A DNA stretch of 64,000 nucleotides from Candidatus Dadabacteria bacterium. Lineage in GTDB: Bacteria > Desulfobacterota_D > UBA1144 > Nemesobacterales > Nemesobacteraceae. The first letter of the stretch is position 1, and every line of letters begins with the position of its first letter. Positions 45,393 to 54,870 of the stretch are shown piece after piece. The DNA lies in assembly GCA_022827275.1 (NCBI GenBank), contig JAJDTG010000021.1, positions 21,197 through 85,196 of the forward strand, written 5' to 3'. Under the pieces are notes generated by a model. It made no database searches, had not been told where the DNA came from, and saw nothing but the letters and a program-made list of their open reading frames with translations. A program made the translations under genes and the position numbers.

Positions 45393-46119
45393 TTTTCGGG
45401 CTTCTGTTAAAAATTTTTCTTACCCATTCAGCGGGCATTTCCTCGGCCGATTTTCTGAGCCTCTCCTGCCACCAGTTGGATATGTCCGCCAGTTCGTTTT
45501 CGCTGAACCTGTACTGCTCGAGGGAAAATGAATTGCTTCTGTAGACTATGACGTCTATCGGAAAATCGACGTCTATGGCGTTTATGCGGCTTGAATCAAA
45601 CGCGAGGTACGCGATGCGAAGCGCCGTATCGAGGCTCGTGTCGTAGGTAAGTGTTCTTTTTATTATCGGTTTTCCATATTTCGACTCGCCTATTATGATG
45701 TAGGGAGAGGTGGTCCCCACGTTGATCCAGTTCCCCTGGGGATAGACGAGGAAAAGCTGAGGCTCGGGGTCGTTTTCGAACTGCCCTCCTATTATGGAGT
45801 ACATGTTGAAGGAAAGTCCCGATTCAGAAAGCGCCTCTCCGTCCTCTTTTTTCACCCTCCGAAGCTCCTTTGAGAAAATGTTCACTGCCTTATAGAGGCG
45901 GTCAAGGGATTCCTGGGATTGCTCAAGGGCCTCGTCAAGATAGGTGATAGTCTTGTCCCTCGCGGAGCGAAGCCCCGAGGTCATTAGGAAAAAGGAGTTG
46001 TCCCCGGCGCTGTGGGTGGTGACCTTCTTTGCCCGTATGGCTTCGTTTCCCGTTATTATGAGGTTGTCGGCAAGACCGATTATCCCGTCCTTGAGTCTCA
46101 TTCCCACGCAGAAAGTCAT
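45382..46119 (-). CDS. Anbu-like proteasome-type peptidase
   Basis: A 245-aa member of the proteasomal beta-subunit-like 'Anbu' group (COG3484). It starts MTFCVGMRLKDGIIGLADNLI, placing the nucleophile Thr directly after Met, and carries the conserved Lys region AIRAKKVTT and SFFLMTSGLRSARD. Relatives usually read ASDSRT where this has LADNLI. The gene lies 14 nt after the alpha-E gene and overlaps the transglutaminase gene. Known Anbu genes sit in just this kind of operon; target proteins are not known. Confidence 0.85.
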   Translation of the reverse strand: MTFCVGMRLKDGIIGLADNLIITGNEAIRAKKVTTHSAGDNSFFLMTSGLRSARDKTITYLDEALEQSQESLDRLYKAVNIFSKELRRVKKEDGEALSESGLSFNMYSIIGGQFENDPEPQLFLVYPQGNWINVGTTSPYIIIGESKYGKPIIKRTLTYDTSLDTALRIAYLAFDSSRINAIDVDFPIDVIVYRSNSFSLEQYRFSENELADISNWWQERLRKSAEEMPAEWVRKIFNRSPKSAA

Positions 46120-46133
46120 CTGTTTTCCCCCTC

Positions 46134-47114
46134 TTAGATATCGTCAAAGCCCCGAAGGACGTTGTCTGTTATGCCGTAGCTGAAGTAGTCGTCGTATATG
46201 CGGTTTCCGACCTCGTTTATGTGGGCCTGGAAGCTGCTTAGGTACTCGTGCATTCCCTTCTGTATTATCTCCCCGACGCTTATGAACCGAAGGTCCGACA
46301 GAAGCCTTCCCATCTCTTTTTCAGTTTCGTTGTTATAGGAGCCGGCCGGGCTGTTGGATATGCAGTGAAGCGACTCGTCGGCCTGCGTGACGCAGTAGAT
46401 TATAGAACGGGGAAACTGGTTATCAAGGATGAGAAAATCAAGCACGTTGCCTATGGATATCTGCTGGTGCTTCGCCTTGTAGGTCTCAAGGGCGCTTGTT
46501 GATTTAAGAAGGGCTATCCACTGCATGTTGTCTATCGACGTTCCCACGAGTTCCGCCTTGGGAAGCAGGGTGTAGTACTTGACGTCGAGGATTCTGGAGG
46601 TGTTGTCGGCCCGTTCCATCTGTTTTCCGAGTTCCGAGAAATGCCACGCCTCGCCGTGGGATATGCTTATGTATCCGGATCCGTGAAAAAGAAGGCTCTG
46701 CACTTTCGCCACTTCGCAGAACTTGCCGGGGTTGTCGAGCAGCTTCTCCTTGGCTTCGTCGCTATTGAGCCTGTGGTAGAAGCGGTTTATTAAGAGCCAC
46801 ATCTCAGAGGAGATTATTTCCCTTACGGAACTTGCGTTCTCGCGGGCGCAGTTAACGCAGGAGATGATGGAGTTCGGGTTGTTTCGGTCAAGGACCATGA
46901 AGTTTATTACGTTCTCCCGGGTAGTGCTGTCATAGAGTCTTCTGAAAAGCTCCATGTCCCCCGTCACCTTTACTATGGGGTCCCATCCCTGTTCAACGGA
47001 GTCGTGGGTGTCAATGGCAAGACCGAGGTTTACGCTTATGAGCCTCGCGGTGTTCCCGGCGCGCTCGGCGTAACGGCTCATCCAGTATATAGATTCTGCG
47101 ACGCGACTTAGGAT
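46134..47114 (-). CDS. alpha-E domain protein, probable ATC start
   Basis: An all-helical COG2307 (alpha-E/DUF403) protein of 326 aa. The track starts at ATG 47081 (MSRYAERAGNTARL), which would cut the conserved first helix. Translating upstream gives ILSRVAESIYW directly joined to it, matching the family start MLSR.A..LYWM.RY.ER. At the M1 position the codon is ATC (47114-47112), with AGGAGG 6 nt before it and a 7-nt overlap with the ATP-grasp gene. So translation seems to start at ATC, unless the base is an error. Function in the operon is unknown; it is thought to act with the ATP-grasp enzyme. Confidence 0.85.
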   Translation of the reverse strand: MLSRVAESIYWMSRYAERAGNTARLISVNLGLAIDTHDSVEQGWDPIVKVTGDMELFRRLYDSTTRENVINFMVLDRNNPNSIISCVNCARENASSVREIISSEMWLLINRFYHRLNSDEAKEKLLDNPGKFCEVAKVQSLLFHGSGYISISHGEAWHFSELGKQMERADNTSRILDVKYYTLLPKAELVGTSIDNMQWIALLKSTSALETYKAKHQQISIGNVLDFLILDNQFPRSIIYCVTQADESLHCISNSPAGSYNNETEKEMGRLLSDLRFISVGEIIQKGMHEYLSSFQAHINEVGNRIYDDYFSYGITDNVLRGFDDI

Positions 47115-48583
47115 TCTGTGCCTCCTTTGCCCCCGGCGTTCTTTGTGGAAGAAAGCACCCAGGTGTCCTTGCTTCCCCCGCCCTGGGACGAATTGACTAT
47201 CATCGAACCTTTGCGCAGCGCCACCCTGGTGAGACCTCCGGGCAGGACGAATATCTCCTTTCCGTAGAGAATGAAGGGTCTCAGATCGACATGGCGTCCT
47301 TCGAAGTGATCGTCCACTATCACGGGAGCCCGGGAGAGAGACATGGTTTTCTGGGCTATGTAGTTCCTGGGATCCGCCTTTATGTTTTTCTTGGCTTGGG
47401 CAAGTTCCTCTTTTGTTGCCTTGGGTCCGAACACTATCCCGTATCCTCCGGATTCGTTCGCGGGTTTTACGACCAGCTTCTCTATGTTGTCGAGCACGTA
47501 TTTTCTGGCCTCATCCTCCTCGCATATATACGTGGGCACGTTCGGGATTATGGGATCCTCTCCCAGGTAGTATTTTATTATCTTCTCTACGTAGGCGTAT
47601 ATTATCTTGTCGTCGGCCACTCCTCCTCCAGGGGCGTTAGCTATGGCCACGTTTCCGGCCTTGTACGCGCTGAAAAGCCCTGGAACTCCGAGAACTGAAT
47701 CCGGGCGGAACACCTGAGGATCAAGGAAGTTGTCGTCTATCCTTCTGTATATGACGTCTACTTTTTCAAGCCCCTTGGTGGTCTTCAGGTAAACGAAATT
47801 CTCTACCACGACAAGATCTCTCCCTTCGACAAGCTCTATCCCCATCTCCTTTGCCAGAAACGAGTGCTCGAAGTAGGCCGAGTTATAGATCCCCGGGGTG
47901 AGAAGCACCACCTTGGGGTTGGCCGTTCTGTCAGAGAGCAGGTACTGGAGGGTGTCATGGAGGTGGAGTCCGTAATCGCTTATTGGCATTATCTCGACGG
48001 TGCCGAACACCTTGGGAAACGTGCGCTTCAGAAGTTCGCGGTTCTCAAGCACGTAGGAAACGCCGGAGGGGGAGCGCAGGTTGTCTTCGAGTATGTAGAA
48101 GTTCCCGTCAGAATGTCTTATGAGGTCCGTTCCCGTGATGTGGCACCAGATATTCTTAGGCGGGGAAAACCCGACGCAGTCAAGGCGAAACTCCCTGCTT
48201 GAGAGGATGAGTTCTTTGGGAACCACCTTGTCCCTCAGGATTTTCCGGTCGTTGTATATGTCGTCTATGAAGAGGTTAAGCGCGTGGATTCTCTGCTTGA
48301 GGCCTCTTTCTATGAGTTCCCAGTCCTCGGCCGACACTATCCTCGGGATTATGTCGAAGGGAAAAATGTTCTCCTCGGAAGCCTTCTTTTTCTCCGAGTA
48401 GAGGGTGAAGGTGACCCCCATCTCGAACAGGTTCATCTCGGCCGCTTTCTGCCTGTCGATCAGCTCTCCGCCCGAGAGGCTTTCTATCCTGTCGGTTAAA
48501 AAGCGGGTCCACTCATGCGGGGTGGCGTTATCCTTGAATACCTCGTCGTAAAACCCTTCCGTGTCGTAGTTTTTGAAATTCAT
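47108..48583 (-). CDS. circularly permuted ATP-grasp enzyme
   Basis: A 491-aa type-2 circularly permuted ATP-grasp protein (DUF404/407 family). Characteristic blocks are GFSPPKNIWCHITGTDLIRH, YILEDNLRSPSGVSYVLENR, PGIYNSAYFEHSFLAKEMGI, RRIDDNFLDPQVFRPDS, APGGGVADDKIIYAYVEKII and VVKPANESGGYGI. These enzymes are predicted to form amide bonds, perhaps a peptide tag. It heads the operon with the alpha-E protein, Anbu-like peptidase and transglutaminase, a set described by comparative genomics as a peptide-synthesis and -cleavage system without a proven product. Confidence 0.9.
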   Translation of the reverse strand: MNFKNYDTEGFYDEVFKDNATPHEWTRFLTDRIESLSGGELIDRQKAAEMNLFEMGVTFTLYSEKKKASEENIFPFDIIPRIVSAEDWELIERGLKQRIHALNLFIDDIYNDRKILRDKVVPKELILSSREFRLDCVGFSPPKNIWCHITGTDLIRHSDGNFYILEDNLRSPSGVSYVLENRELLKRTFPKVFGTVEIMPISDYGLHLHDTLQYLLSDRTANPKVVLLTPGIYNSAYFEHSFLAKEMGIELVEGRDLVVVENFVYLKTTKGLEKVDVIYRRIDDNFLDPQVFRPDSVLGVPGLFSAYKAGNVAIANAPGGGVADDKIIYAYVEKIIKYYLGEDPIIPNVPTYICEEDEARKYVLDNIEKLVVKPANESGGYGIVFGPKATKEELAQAKKNIKADPRNYIAQKTMSLSRAPVIVDDHFEGRHVDLRPFILYGKEIFVLPGGLTRVALRKGSMIVNSSQGGGSKDTWVLSSTKNAGGKGGTES

Positions 48584-48643
48584 TTTGGCTCCAAGGACTT
48601 TTTTGAAGAACTTAACTAAAAGGGAAGATTATGCAAAAGACCC

Positions 48644-49993
48644 CTAGAGTATGTATCTGCTGAGATCCCTGTCCTTGACGATATCGGTTATTTTCTCCTC
48701 AACATAGCTTTTGTCTATGGTGAATTTCTTCTCTTTCATGTCGGGAGCGTTAAAGGAGATTTCGTCAAGCAGCTTCTCAAGAACGGTGTGAAGCCTCCTT
48801 GCCCCTATGTTCTCGGTAGAGCTGTTAACCTCAGCCGCGGTCTCGGCTATTTTCTCTATCGCCTCGTCGGTGAAAGAGAGTTTTATGTCCTCGGTCCTCA
48901 TAAGCTCGGTGTACTGTTTTATAAGCGCGTTTTTGGGTTCGGTGAGGATTCTTATGAAGTCGTCTCTGGTGAGCGCCTCAAGCTCAACCCTTATGGGAAA
49001 ACGTCCCTGGAGTTCAGGTATGAGATCGGAAGGCTTTGAGACGTGAAACGCCCCGGCTCCGATGAAAAGTATGTGGTCGGTCCTGACCATCCCGTGCTTC
49101 GTGGTGACGCTGCTTCCCTCGATTATGGGGAGAAGATCCCTCTGCACTCCTTCCCTTGAAACATCGGGGCCCGAGACGCCGTTTTTCCCGGCGACCTTGT
49201 CTATTTCGTCTATGAAGATTATCCCCGAGTTCTCGGTTCTCTCGAGGGCTAGCTGGGTAACCTTGTCCATGTCTATGAGCTTTCGGGCTTCCTCCTCGGT
49301 GAGGATGTCCATGGCCTCGGGCACCTTGACCTTTCTTACCTTCGATTTTTTGGGCATGAGGCTACCGAGCATCTCCGAGATTCCGGGGTCCATCTCCTCG
49401 ACTCCCGCCTGGCTGAACACCTGTATGGGAAGGCTCCTCGCCGTTATCTCTATCTCGACTTCCCTGTCGTCAAGCTTTCCGTCCCAAAGAAGCTTTCTCA
49501 TCTTCTTTTTGGTCTCGCTCATCCTCTTCTGGGCCTCTTCCATGTCTACTTCCGCCTCGGTCACGGGGCGCGTCGGGACGAGAAGGTCAATGAGCTTGTC
49601 CTCGGCAAGCTCCCTGGCCCTCGTGTTAACCGAGAGGGTTTCTTCCTCTGTGACCATGTTGACGGCTATCTCGGTCAGGTCCCGTATCATCGACTCGACG
49701 TCCCGACCCACGTAGCCGACTTCCGTGAACTTGGATGCCTCAACCTTTACGAAGGGGGCCTGGGCGAGTTTCGCGAGGCGCCTGGCTATTTCTGTTTTTC
49801 CCACGCCGGTGGGTCCCATCATAAGTATGTTCTTGGGGGATATCTCGTCGCGGAGCTCAGGGGATACCTTCTGCCTTCTCCACCTGTTCCGAAGCGCCAC
49901 GCCTACGGCCCTTTTGGCCATGTTCTGTCCGACTATGTACTTGTCTAGTTCCGATACTATTTCCCTCGGGGTGAGGTAGGATTCCTGGGACAT
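48644..49993 (-). CDS. hslU: HslU ATPase of the HslUV protease
   Basis: AAA+ unfoldase that feeds proteins into HslV. The 449-aa protein has the N-terminal [33 protein letters not shown], Walker [15 protein letters not shown] near residue 57, the pore motif [14 protein letters not shown], Walker [13 protein letters not shown] and the HslV-docking C-terminus DRDLSRYIL. Its start overlaps the hslV stop by one base. Standard length. Confidence 0.96.
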   Translation of the reverse strand: MSQESYLTPREIVSELDKYIVGQNMAKRAVGVALRNRWRRQKVSPELRDEISPKNILMMGPTGVGKTEIARRLAKLAQAPFVKVEASKFTEVGYVGRDVESMIRDLTEIAVNMVTEEETLSVNTRARELAEDKLIDLLVPTRPVTEAEVDMEEAQKRMSETKKKMRKLLWDGKLDDREVEIEITARSLPIQVFSQAGVEEMDPGISEMLGSLMPKKSKVRKVKVPEAMDILTEEEARKLIDMDKVTQLALERTENSGIIFIDEIDKVAGKNGVSGPDVSREGVQRDLLPIIEGSSVTTKHGMVRTDHILFIGAGAFHVSKPSDLIPELQGRFPIRVELEALTRDDFIRILTEPKNALIKQYTELMRTEDIKLSFTDEAIEKIAETAAEVNSSTENIGARRLHTVLEKLLDEISFNAPDMKEKKFTIDKSYVEEKITDIVKDRDLSRYIL

Positions 49994-50529
49994 TAGTCTA
50001 TTTCCTCTATGGATATGTGGCTGTTTGTGTAAATGCAGATTCCGGCCGCGATCTCAAGTGAGCGCTTGACTATCTCCAAGGCGGAGAGCTCCGAGTGCTT
50101 CACAAGCGCCAAGGCCGCCGCCTGGGCAAATGGGCCTCCCGAGCCTATGGCTATCACGCTTTCATCGGGCTCTATTATGTCTCCGCTTCCCGAGATTATG
50201 AGCATGGTCTCGGAGTTAGCGACTATCAGCAGGGCTTCGAGCCTCCTCAGGATTCTGTCTGTTCTCCATTCTTTTGCCAGCTCTACCGCGGCACGCTCGA
50301 GGCTTCCCCGGAATTCCTCCAGTTTTCCCTCGAACTTGTCAAAAAGCGTCATTGCGTCCGCCGTTGAGCCTGCGAATCCGGCGCAGATCTTCCCGCCGTA
50401 CATCTTCCTTATCTTGTTCGCTTTATGCTTTACCGCCGTGGCTCCCATGGTCACCTGGCCGTCGCCCCCCAAGGCCACCCGGTCGTCTTTTTTAACGCAT
50501 ATTATCGTGGTTCCGTGAAACTTGCTCAT
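49993..50529 (-). CDS. hslV: HslV peptidase
   Basis: Threonine peptidase forming the core of HslUV. The 178-aa protein begins [15 protein letters not shown]; the nucleophile Thr after HG is exposed by processing. [13 protein letters not shown], the [30 protein letters not shown] block and [17 protein letters not shown] are all typical. Together with xerC upstream and hslU downstream this is the order known in Bacillus (codV-clpQ-clpY). Confidence 0.96.
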   Translation of the reverse strand: MSKFHGTTIICVKKDDRVALGGDGQVTMGATAVKHKANKIRKMYGGKICAGFAGSTADAMTLFDKFEGKLEEFRGSLERAAVELAKEWRTDRILRRLEALLIVANSETMLIISGSGDIIEPDESVIAIGSGGPFAQAAALALVKHSELSALEIVKRSLEIAAGICIYTNSHISIEEID

Positions 50530-50552
50530 AATTTTTTTTCCTTCCGTCGCCT

Positions 50553-51428
50553 TTAGGCATTTGGGTGGGTCTTGTCGTAAACCTCCATTATCCGCTCAAC
50601 CGAGAGATGGGTATACCTCTGGGTCGTCGAGAGACTCGCATGGCCGAGCATCTCCTGGATCGCCCGAAGGTCCGCCCCACCCGCAAGCAGGTGGGTGGCA
50701 AACGAGTGTCTCAGCACGTGGGGACTCACGTTTTTTGATATCCCCGATACTAGGCCATACTTCTTTATTATCCGCGCGAGGCTTCTCGTGGTTATTCCGC
50801 CTCCCCGGGAGTTAAGAAATATATGGTCGGATACGGGCTTCAGTGCCCCCCTTATATCAAGGTATTCCCCAAGGGCAGAAAGCGCCTTTGATCCCACGGG
50901 AACGATTCTTTCCTTGTTTCCCTTTCCGCGAACCCTTATTATCGCCTCTCCCATGCTGAGGTCGGCGAGAGTTGTCCCTGCGAGTTCGCTTACCCGGAGG
51001 CCGCTTGAGTAAAGAAGCTCAAGAATTGCCCTGTCGCGCACGCGAAGCGGGTTTTTCTCAGAATCCTTTACGTCGACGAGATTAAACACCTCGTCCACGC
51101 TTAAAAACACGGGGAGGTGCTTTTCCTTTTTAGGGGTGCGCACGAGTTTTGCGGGATTCTGAGTTGCGAGGCCTTTTCTTACCAGATACGAGAAAAAGGA
51201 TCTTATCGCCGATACTTTTCTCTCGACCGAAGAGGGGGAATTTTTTCCGTAGAGTGTTGAGACGTACGCGTTTATGGTTGCAATGTCCGCATCCTCGATT
51301 TTTTTCTCTTCTTTTAAGAGGAAATTGCGGAAATTCTCAAGGTCGCCCCTGTAGGCCTTTATGGTGTGTTCCGAGTAGTTTCTTTCGTCCGAGAGGTGCT
51401 TTATGAAGCTTTCGAGCAGTGCGTTCAT
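50553..51428 (-). CDS. xerC: tyrosine recombinase XerC
   Basis: Site-specific recombinase that resolves chromosome dimers at dif. The 291-aa protein has the SAM-like N-terminal domain ([23 protein letters not shown]) and the catalytic residues: Arg in SSGLRVSEL, Lys in [33 protein letters not shown] with the final Tyr. Co-transcribed with hslVU (23-nt gap). Housekeeping context argues for XerC rather than a phage integrase, although an accessory island begins just beyond its start. Confidence 0.9.
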   Translation of the reverse strand: MNALLESFIKHLSDERNYSEHTIKAYRGDLENFRNFLLKEEKKIEDADIATINAYVSTLYGKNSPSSVERKVSAIRSFFSYLVRKGLATQNPAKLVRTPKKEKHLPVFLSVDEVFNLVDVKDSEKNPLRVRDRAILELLYSSGLRVSELAGTTLADLSMGEAIIRVRGKGNKERIVPVGSKALSALGEYLDIRGALKPVSDHIFLNSRGGGITTRSLARIIKKYGLVSGISKNVSPHVLRHSFATHLLAGGADLRAIQEMLGHASLSTTQRYTHLSVERIMEVYDKTHPNA

Positions 51429-51652
51429 CTGTACTTCAAATATATACGCTCATTTGCTTTGGACAAGGGAACGGGAAGGCCTGACATGCGATTTAAGCCC
51501 GCTATCCGGATTCTGAATTCAGAGGCGTCTTAAATAGCTGCGGGTCATACGACTATACCTAAATCTTCGATCATCTCTATGAAATTGACGCAGGAAACTC
51601 CTTCTTCTTTGCATACCAGCGGAATTTTGTAATTCTTCTTTTTTTGGGGCTT

Positions 51653-52033
51653 TTATTTTTGCTGCCCTTCGAGGGTTACGACAATTTTATTTTCTATTTT
51701 TGCATACGCAATCAACGTGAGATCCTCCTGATCGACCCCTTTGGATTGATCCGTTATCTGATATCTTGCTTCCAGTTCCAGTGAAAGTTTCTTTGTTTCG
51801 TTGTCAATGGGCGTCTTAATAAAATGATTTTCTCCCAACCATATACTTAGGGGGTCTCGTTCCCTGCCTCGTCTTTCTTTCGGGACAATCTGGTCGTAGA
51901 TGGGCTTGATCAAGATAATGTTGTTTTGATGCGGAGCTACTTTTTCCCATAGCGACGGGAAAATATCAAAGGGATAATTTCTGTTCCAGCACTCTATAAA
52001 AATGTTGGCGTCCGTGCAGTATTTTCCGCTCAC
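51653..52033 (-). CDS. DUF4411 PIN-like toxin
   Basis: A 126-aa protein with the DUF4411 start SGKYCTDANIFIECWNRNYPFDIFPSLWEKV, where Asp in TDAN and later acidic residues (Glu in LELEARYQ, Asp-Glu-Asp in GVDQEDLTLIAYA) fit a PIN-type RNase. I start it at GTG 52033, which overlaps the TGA of the upstream gene (GTGA), rather than the track's 52090. With the XRE-ImmA partner it forms a toxin-antitoxin-like pair found in many bacteria. Confidence 0.82.
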   Translation of the reverse strand: MSGKYCTDANIFIECWNRNYPFDIFPSLWEKVAPHQNNIILIKPIYDQIVPKERRGRERDPLSIWLGENHFIKTPIDNETKKLSLELEARYQITDQSKGVDQEDLTLIAYAKIENKIVVTLEGQQK

Positions 52034-53166
52034 AGTTCTTTCTCCAGCCGGAGGGCGTCCGATGCTTTTTTCAGGCCGAACAACCTGCATAATTTGTGAA
52101 GTCCGATTTCATTGCTGTGGTAAGCTTGGAACAGTGCTCTGGTATAAATATGACCGTACTGGTCAAGCACTTCATCCGGCCGGTTCCTGCCAAGAGGGGG
52201 ACTGCTTTCTTTGAGTTGTTTTTTCTGCTGTTCGTAGAGTTCTTGCAGTTCCGACTCAAGATTCTGATAAATGTCGGAACCGATTATTCCTAATTGTTTC
52301 ATCCGAACAAGGCAGGCGTAACTGCTCACCTTAAAAGACTCTGCTATCTTTTTGATATCATTAAGATCGTCTGCGCGCAGCTTCCGGGCGACGGCCCGAA
52401 ATTCTTTTGAAGGCATCAGCACGTTGGCGGCCAACTCGTCGCACCAGATTTCCGCATCCTGATCGCTGTCTCTCCAGTGAGCAATTTCGCTTTTTTTTCT
52501 CAGCAAATGACCTAGTTCGTGAATCAGAGAGAATGTCCGCGCTTTTTTTGCGTCAGAATTGTTGATAATGATGATCGGCAGGGTCGAATGATATATGGCG
52601 AGACCCCGGAACTGTCCCTCATCGACATGAGACCAACCTTTGTACTTGCTTGTGGTGAAAATGAAAATGCTCTTTTCTTCCAGTTTTTCTTTCCATTCCC
52701 GGAAATCGAGGTTCTCCCCCGCACATTTCAGCCAGTCCCGCACGTGCGCTGCGACGACAGGCGCGGGAGCTTCGGATTCCAGCACTGGCGGATTAAACGG
52801 TTCGACCGGTTCGTCCATGTCTTCCCGCAGTTCAAGAACCAGATCGCGTAATCTCTCTACCATGGCGGTTATGCGGCGTATGTCTGAATTGCTGAAAAAT
52901 TCTCCATACTTGTCCCTGAACTTGCGGAAAGAGAAGTTTCTGCTGAACCGGTACTGCTCCGGCAAGGATTCGGAAACGAACACCCATCTAGGTACTTTGT
53001 AAAGCTCGGCAAGGGTATCCAACTGATTAAAGGTAGGCTTATGACCTTCCTGTTCTATGGCAGCAATTTTCCCAACCCTTTTTTTCACATCGGAAAGGCT
53101 AAGACCGATTTGCTCCCGACATTTACGAAGAATTTCTGGATTAACGTTCTCTACTTTTGCCACCAT
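52030..53166 (-). CDS. XRE regulator with ImmA/IrrE metallopeptidase domain
   Basis: A 378-aa two-domain protein. N-terminal helix-turn-helix (about residues 10-60, LRKCREQIGLSLSDVKKRVGKIAAIEQEGHKPTFNQLDTLAELYKVP), a helical linker, and an ImmA/IrrE zinc peptidase with HELGH in FSLIHELGHLLRKKSE followed by DAEIWCDELAANVLMP. ATG 53166 is chosen over TTG 53190. It overlaps the DUF4411 gene and is the likely antitoxin or protease regulator of that toxin and of its own promoter. Confidence 0.85.
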   Translation of the reverse strand: MVAKVENVNPEILRKCREQIGLSLSDVKKRVGKIAAIEQEGHKPTFNQLDTLAELYKVPRWVFVSESLPEQYRFSRNFSFRKFRDKYGEFFSNSDIRRITAMVERLRDLVLELREDMDEPVEPFNPPVLESEAPAPVVAAHVRDWLKCAGENLDFREWKEKLEEKSIFIFTTSKYKGWSHVDEGQFRGLAIYHSTLPIIIINNSDAKKARTFSLIHELGHLLRKKSEIAHWRDSDQDAEIWCDELAANVLMPSKEFRAVARKLRADDLNDIKKIAESFKVSSYACLVRMKQLGIIGSDIYQNLESELQELYEQQKKQLKESSPPLGRNRPDEVLDQYGHIYTRALFQAYHSNEIGLHKLCRLFGLKKASDALRLEKEL

Positions 53167-53223
53167 AAGTTCATATCTCTGGCCGCTCAAGTACGCAATT
53201 GCGGCAACAGTATTTTTTCCTGA

Positions 53224-53442
53224 TCAAAGCGATCATTAAAAAATAACACGCAGGCAAGGAAAATTGAAGCGATTTCACAGCTCTGTGCGCATGGTAGAGT
53301 CGTTTCCGCTGACTTTAAAGGCATGGAAGCGCTCCGGGACCTGGCGGGAAATGATTTCGTCTGCGGTATCGCATGGGCCATCGGGACGGACAATGCGGGA
53401 AGCGGGAAAATTCGTTGCGTTATCTTGAAGGTGGTATTTTAG
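53224..53442 (+). pseudogene. C-terminal remnant of a third DUF4143 ATPase
   Basis: An open frame with no start codon reads RKIEAISQLCAHGRVVSADF then KGMEALRDLAGNDFVCGIAW, which looks like the extreme C-terminus of a DUF4143 ATPase (the ...DFKGLxxLxxxxGxxFxxGIvLYxG end). The ATPase part is missing. It lies between two toxin-type genes and is probably the residue of a deletion. Confidence 0.5.
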
Positions 53443-53485
53443 CACCGCCTTATTAATCATAAAAGGGATGCGGAATGATTTATGA

Positions 53486-54610
53486 ATGCTATGCTTATGG
53501 CTCATGCGATGGAACTGGCAACGGCCCGAGTGGCCCGATTTTACCTGCGAACCGGAACTTCTCGAGGGTCCAGAGCATGATTTTCTGCGCGAGACAGGCC
53601 TGCTTTTCGGGGTTTACGGGCGTCTTGACGAGTATGAGCGGAACCGGACCAAAGCGGAGATTCTAGGCGAAGAAGCCCTTAAGACTTCCGAGATCGAGGG
53701 GGAGTATCTTGACCATGAGAACTTGCGGTCGTCTCTTTTCCGGCATTTCGGCCTGCAGACGGACGGTCGTAAGGCGAGACCCGCCGAGACCGGTATCACC
53801 GATCTAATGGTCGACCTCTGCGACACTTGCGAAGATGCGCTTTCCCACGAGATGCTTTACCGCTGGCACAGGATGCTCACGCGCGGGCGTACCGACCTCA
53901 AATGCGTGGGCTGTTACCGCGAGCACGGGGTCGCGGTGGTCTCGGGACCTCTTCACAGGCGCAGGATTCATTTCGAAGCGCCTCCCCCGGAGCGGGTAAA
54001 GCGGGAAATGGATGGATTCGTCCACTGGTTTAACCGAAGTGCCCCGGGCGCCGCGGAACCGCTTCCGGCGCTGGCCCGGGCCGGCACGGCGCATCTTTAT
54101 TTCGAGTGCATTCACCCGTTTGAGGACGGAAACGGCCGCATCGGCCGGGCGGTGTCCGAAAAAGCCCTTGCCCAGTCACTCGGCCACCCCACGCTGATTG
54201 CGCTCGCCACCATGATCAGCAGGAACAGGGGCGCTTATTACGGGGCTCTCGGGGAGGCGAACACGGAAACCGAGATAACCGACTGGCTCTCCTATTTCGC
54301 CCGTACCGTGCTTGACGCGCTTGCCTATACGCGGACCTGCGTGGAATTTCTCGTGGAAAAAGCAAGTCTGCTTGAGCGTATGCGGGGAAAAATGAATCCG
54401 CGACAGGAAAAATGCCTGCTTCGGATGTTCAAGCAGGGCCCCGAGGGTTTTACCGGAGGCCTCAGTGCCGAGAACTATATAAGCATCACCGGGGCCGCGC
54501 GTCCGACCGCCGATCGCGACCTTTCGGACCTAGTTGCTAAAGGCGCGCTCGCAAGAACCGGGCAGCGCAAGTCCGCACGCTACCATCTGAATATCGATCT
54601 GCGGGTCTGA
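53486..54610 (+). CDS. Fic-domain protein with DUF4172 (AMPylator type)
   Basis: A 374-aa Fic protein. DUF4172-like N-terminus (MRWNWQRPEWPDFTCEPELL), inhibitory helix TSEIEGEYL near residue 67 (the S/TxxxEG motif of class II Fic proteins), complete active site HPFEDGNGRIGR near 213, and a C-terminal winged-helix-like region. The catalytic His and the inhibitory Glu are both present, so an autoinhibited adenylyltransferase is expected. ATG at 53504 is an alternative start. Located in the toxin-antitoxin island. Confidence 0.9.
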   Translation: MLCLWLMRWNWQRPEWPDFTCEPELLEGPEHDFLRETGLLFGVYGRLDEYERNRTKAEILGEEALKTSEIEGEYLDHENLRSSLFRHFGLQTDGRKARPAETGITDLMVDLCDTCEDALSHEMLYRWHRMLTRGRTDLKCVGCYREHGVAVVSGPLHRRRIHFEAPPPERVKREMDGFVHWFNRSAPGAAEPLPALARAGTAHLYFECIHPFEDGNGRIGRAVSEKALAQSLGHPTLIALATMISRNRGAYYGALGEANTETEITDWLSYFARTVLDALAYTRTCVEFLVEKASLLERMRGKMNPRQEKCLLRMFKQGPEGFTGGLSAENYISITGAARPTADRDLSDLVAKGALARTGQRKSARYHLNIDLRV

Positions 54611-54870
54611 AACTGGATTCGGAGTTCCAAGTTTTTTCGGTGATGCGGGCAGGAAGAAATATAGCCGGTCGCCTTCCATGGCAACCGGAAGATTCTTCGT
54701 CCGATCATTTCACTTGCGGGAAAACACCCGTTCAGATGCGACGGATAAGTTTTGTAAAAATAAAGGTTGCCTTTAGGAATCATAAAGACTGAATTTACAT
54801 ATTCGGAAGAAAAAGGCATGAGGTACAGGACACGTAGATTATCCGGGAGGTTTCTTCGATAATTTCCCGG
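54611..54870. other. 260-bp spacer between convergent fic and hipA
   Basis: No supported gene. A minus-strand 79-codon frame (54580-54819) has no recognisable family and runs into fic; I left it out. Confidence 0.4.

Noticed and set aside
49062-49715. 217-aa Ser-rich + strand ORF
   Set aside because: Antisense to hslU; the low-complexity composition is a codon-bias shadow.
50553-51428. XerC as a phage or island integrase
   Set aside because: It is coupled to hslVU in the order known from Bacillus and looks like the housekeeping recombinase; no att-like direct repeats were seen beside it.
54580-54819. 79-aa minus-strand ORF between fic and hipA
   Set aside because: Overlaps the fic 3' end, no family and no ribosome site; kept only as a spacer note.
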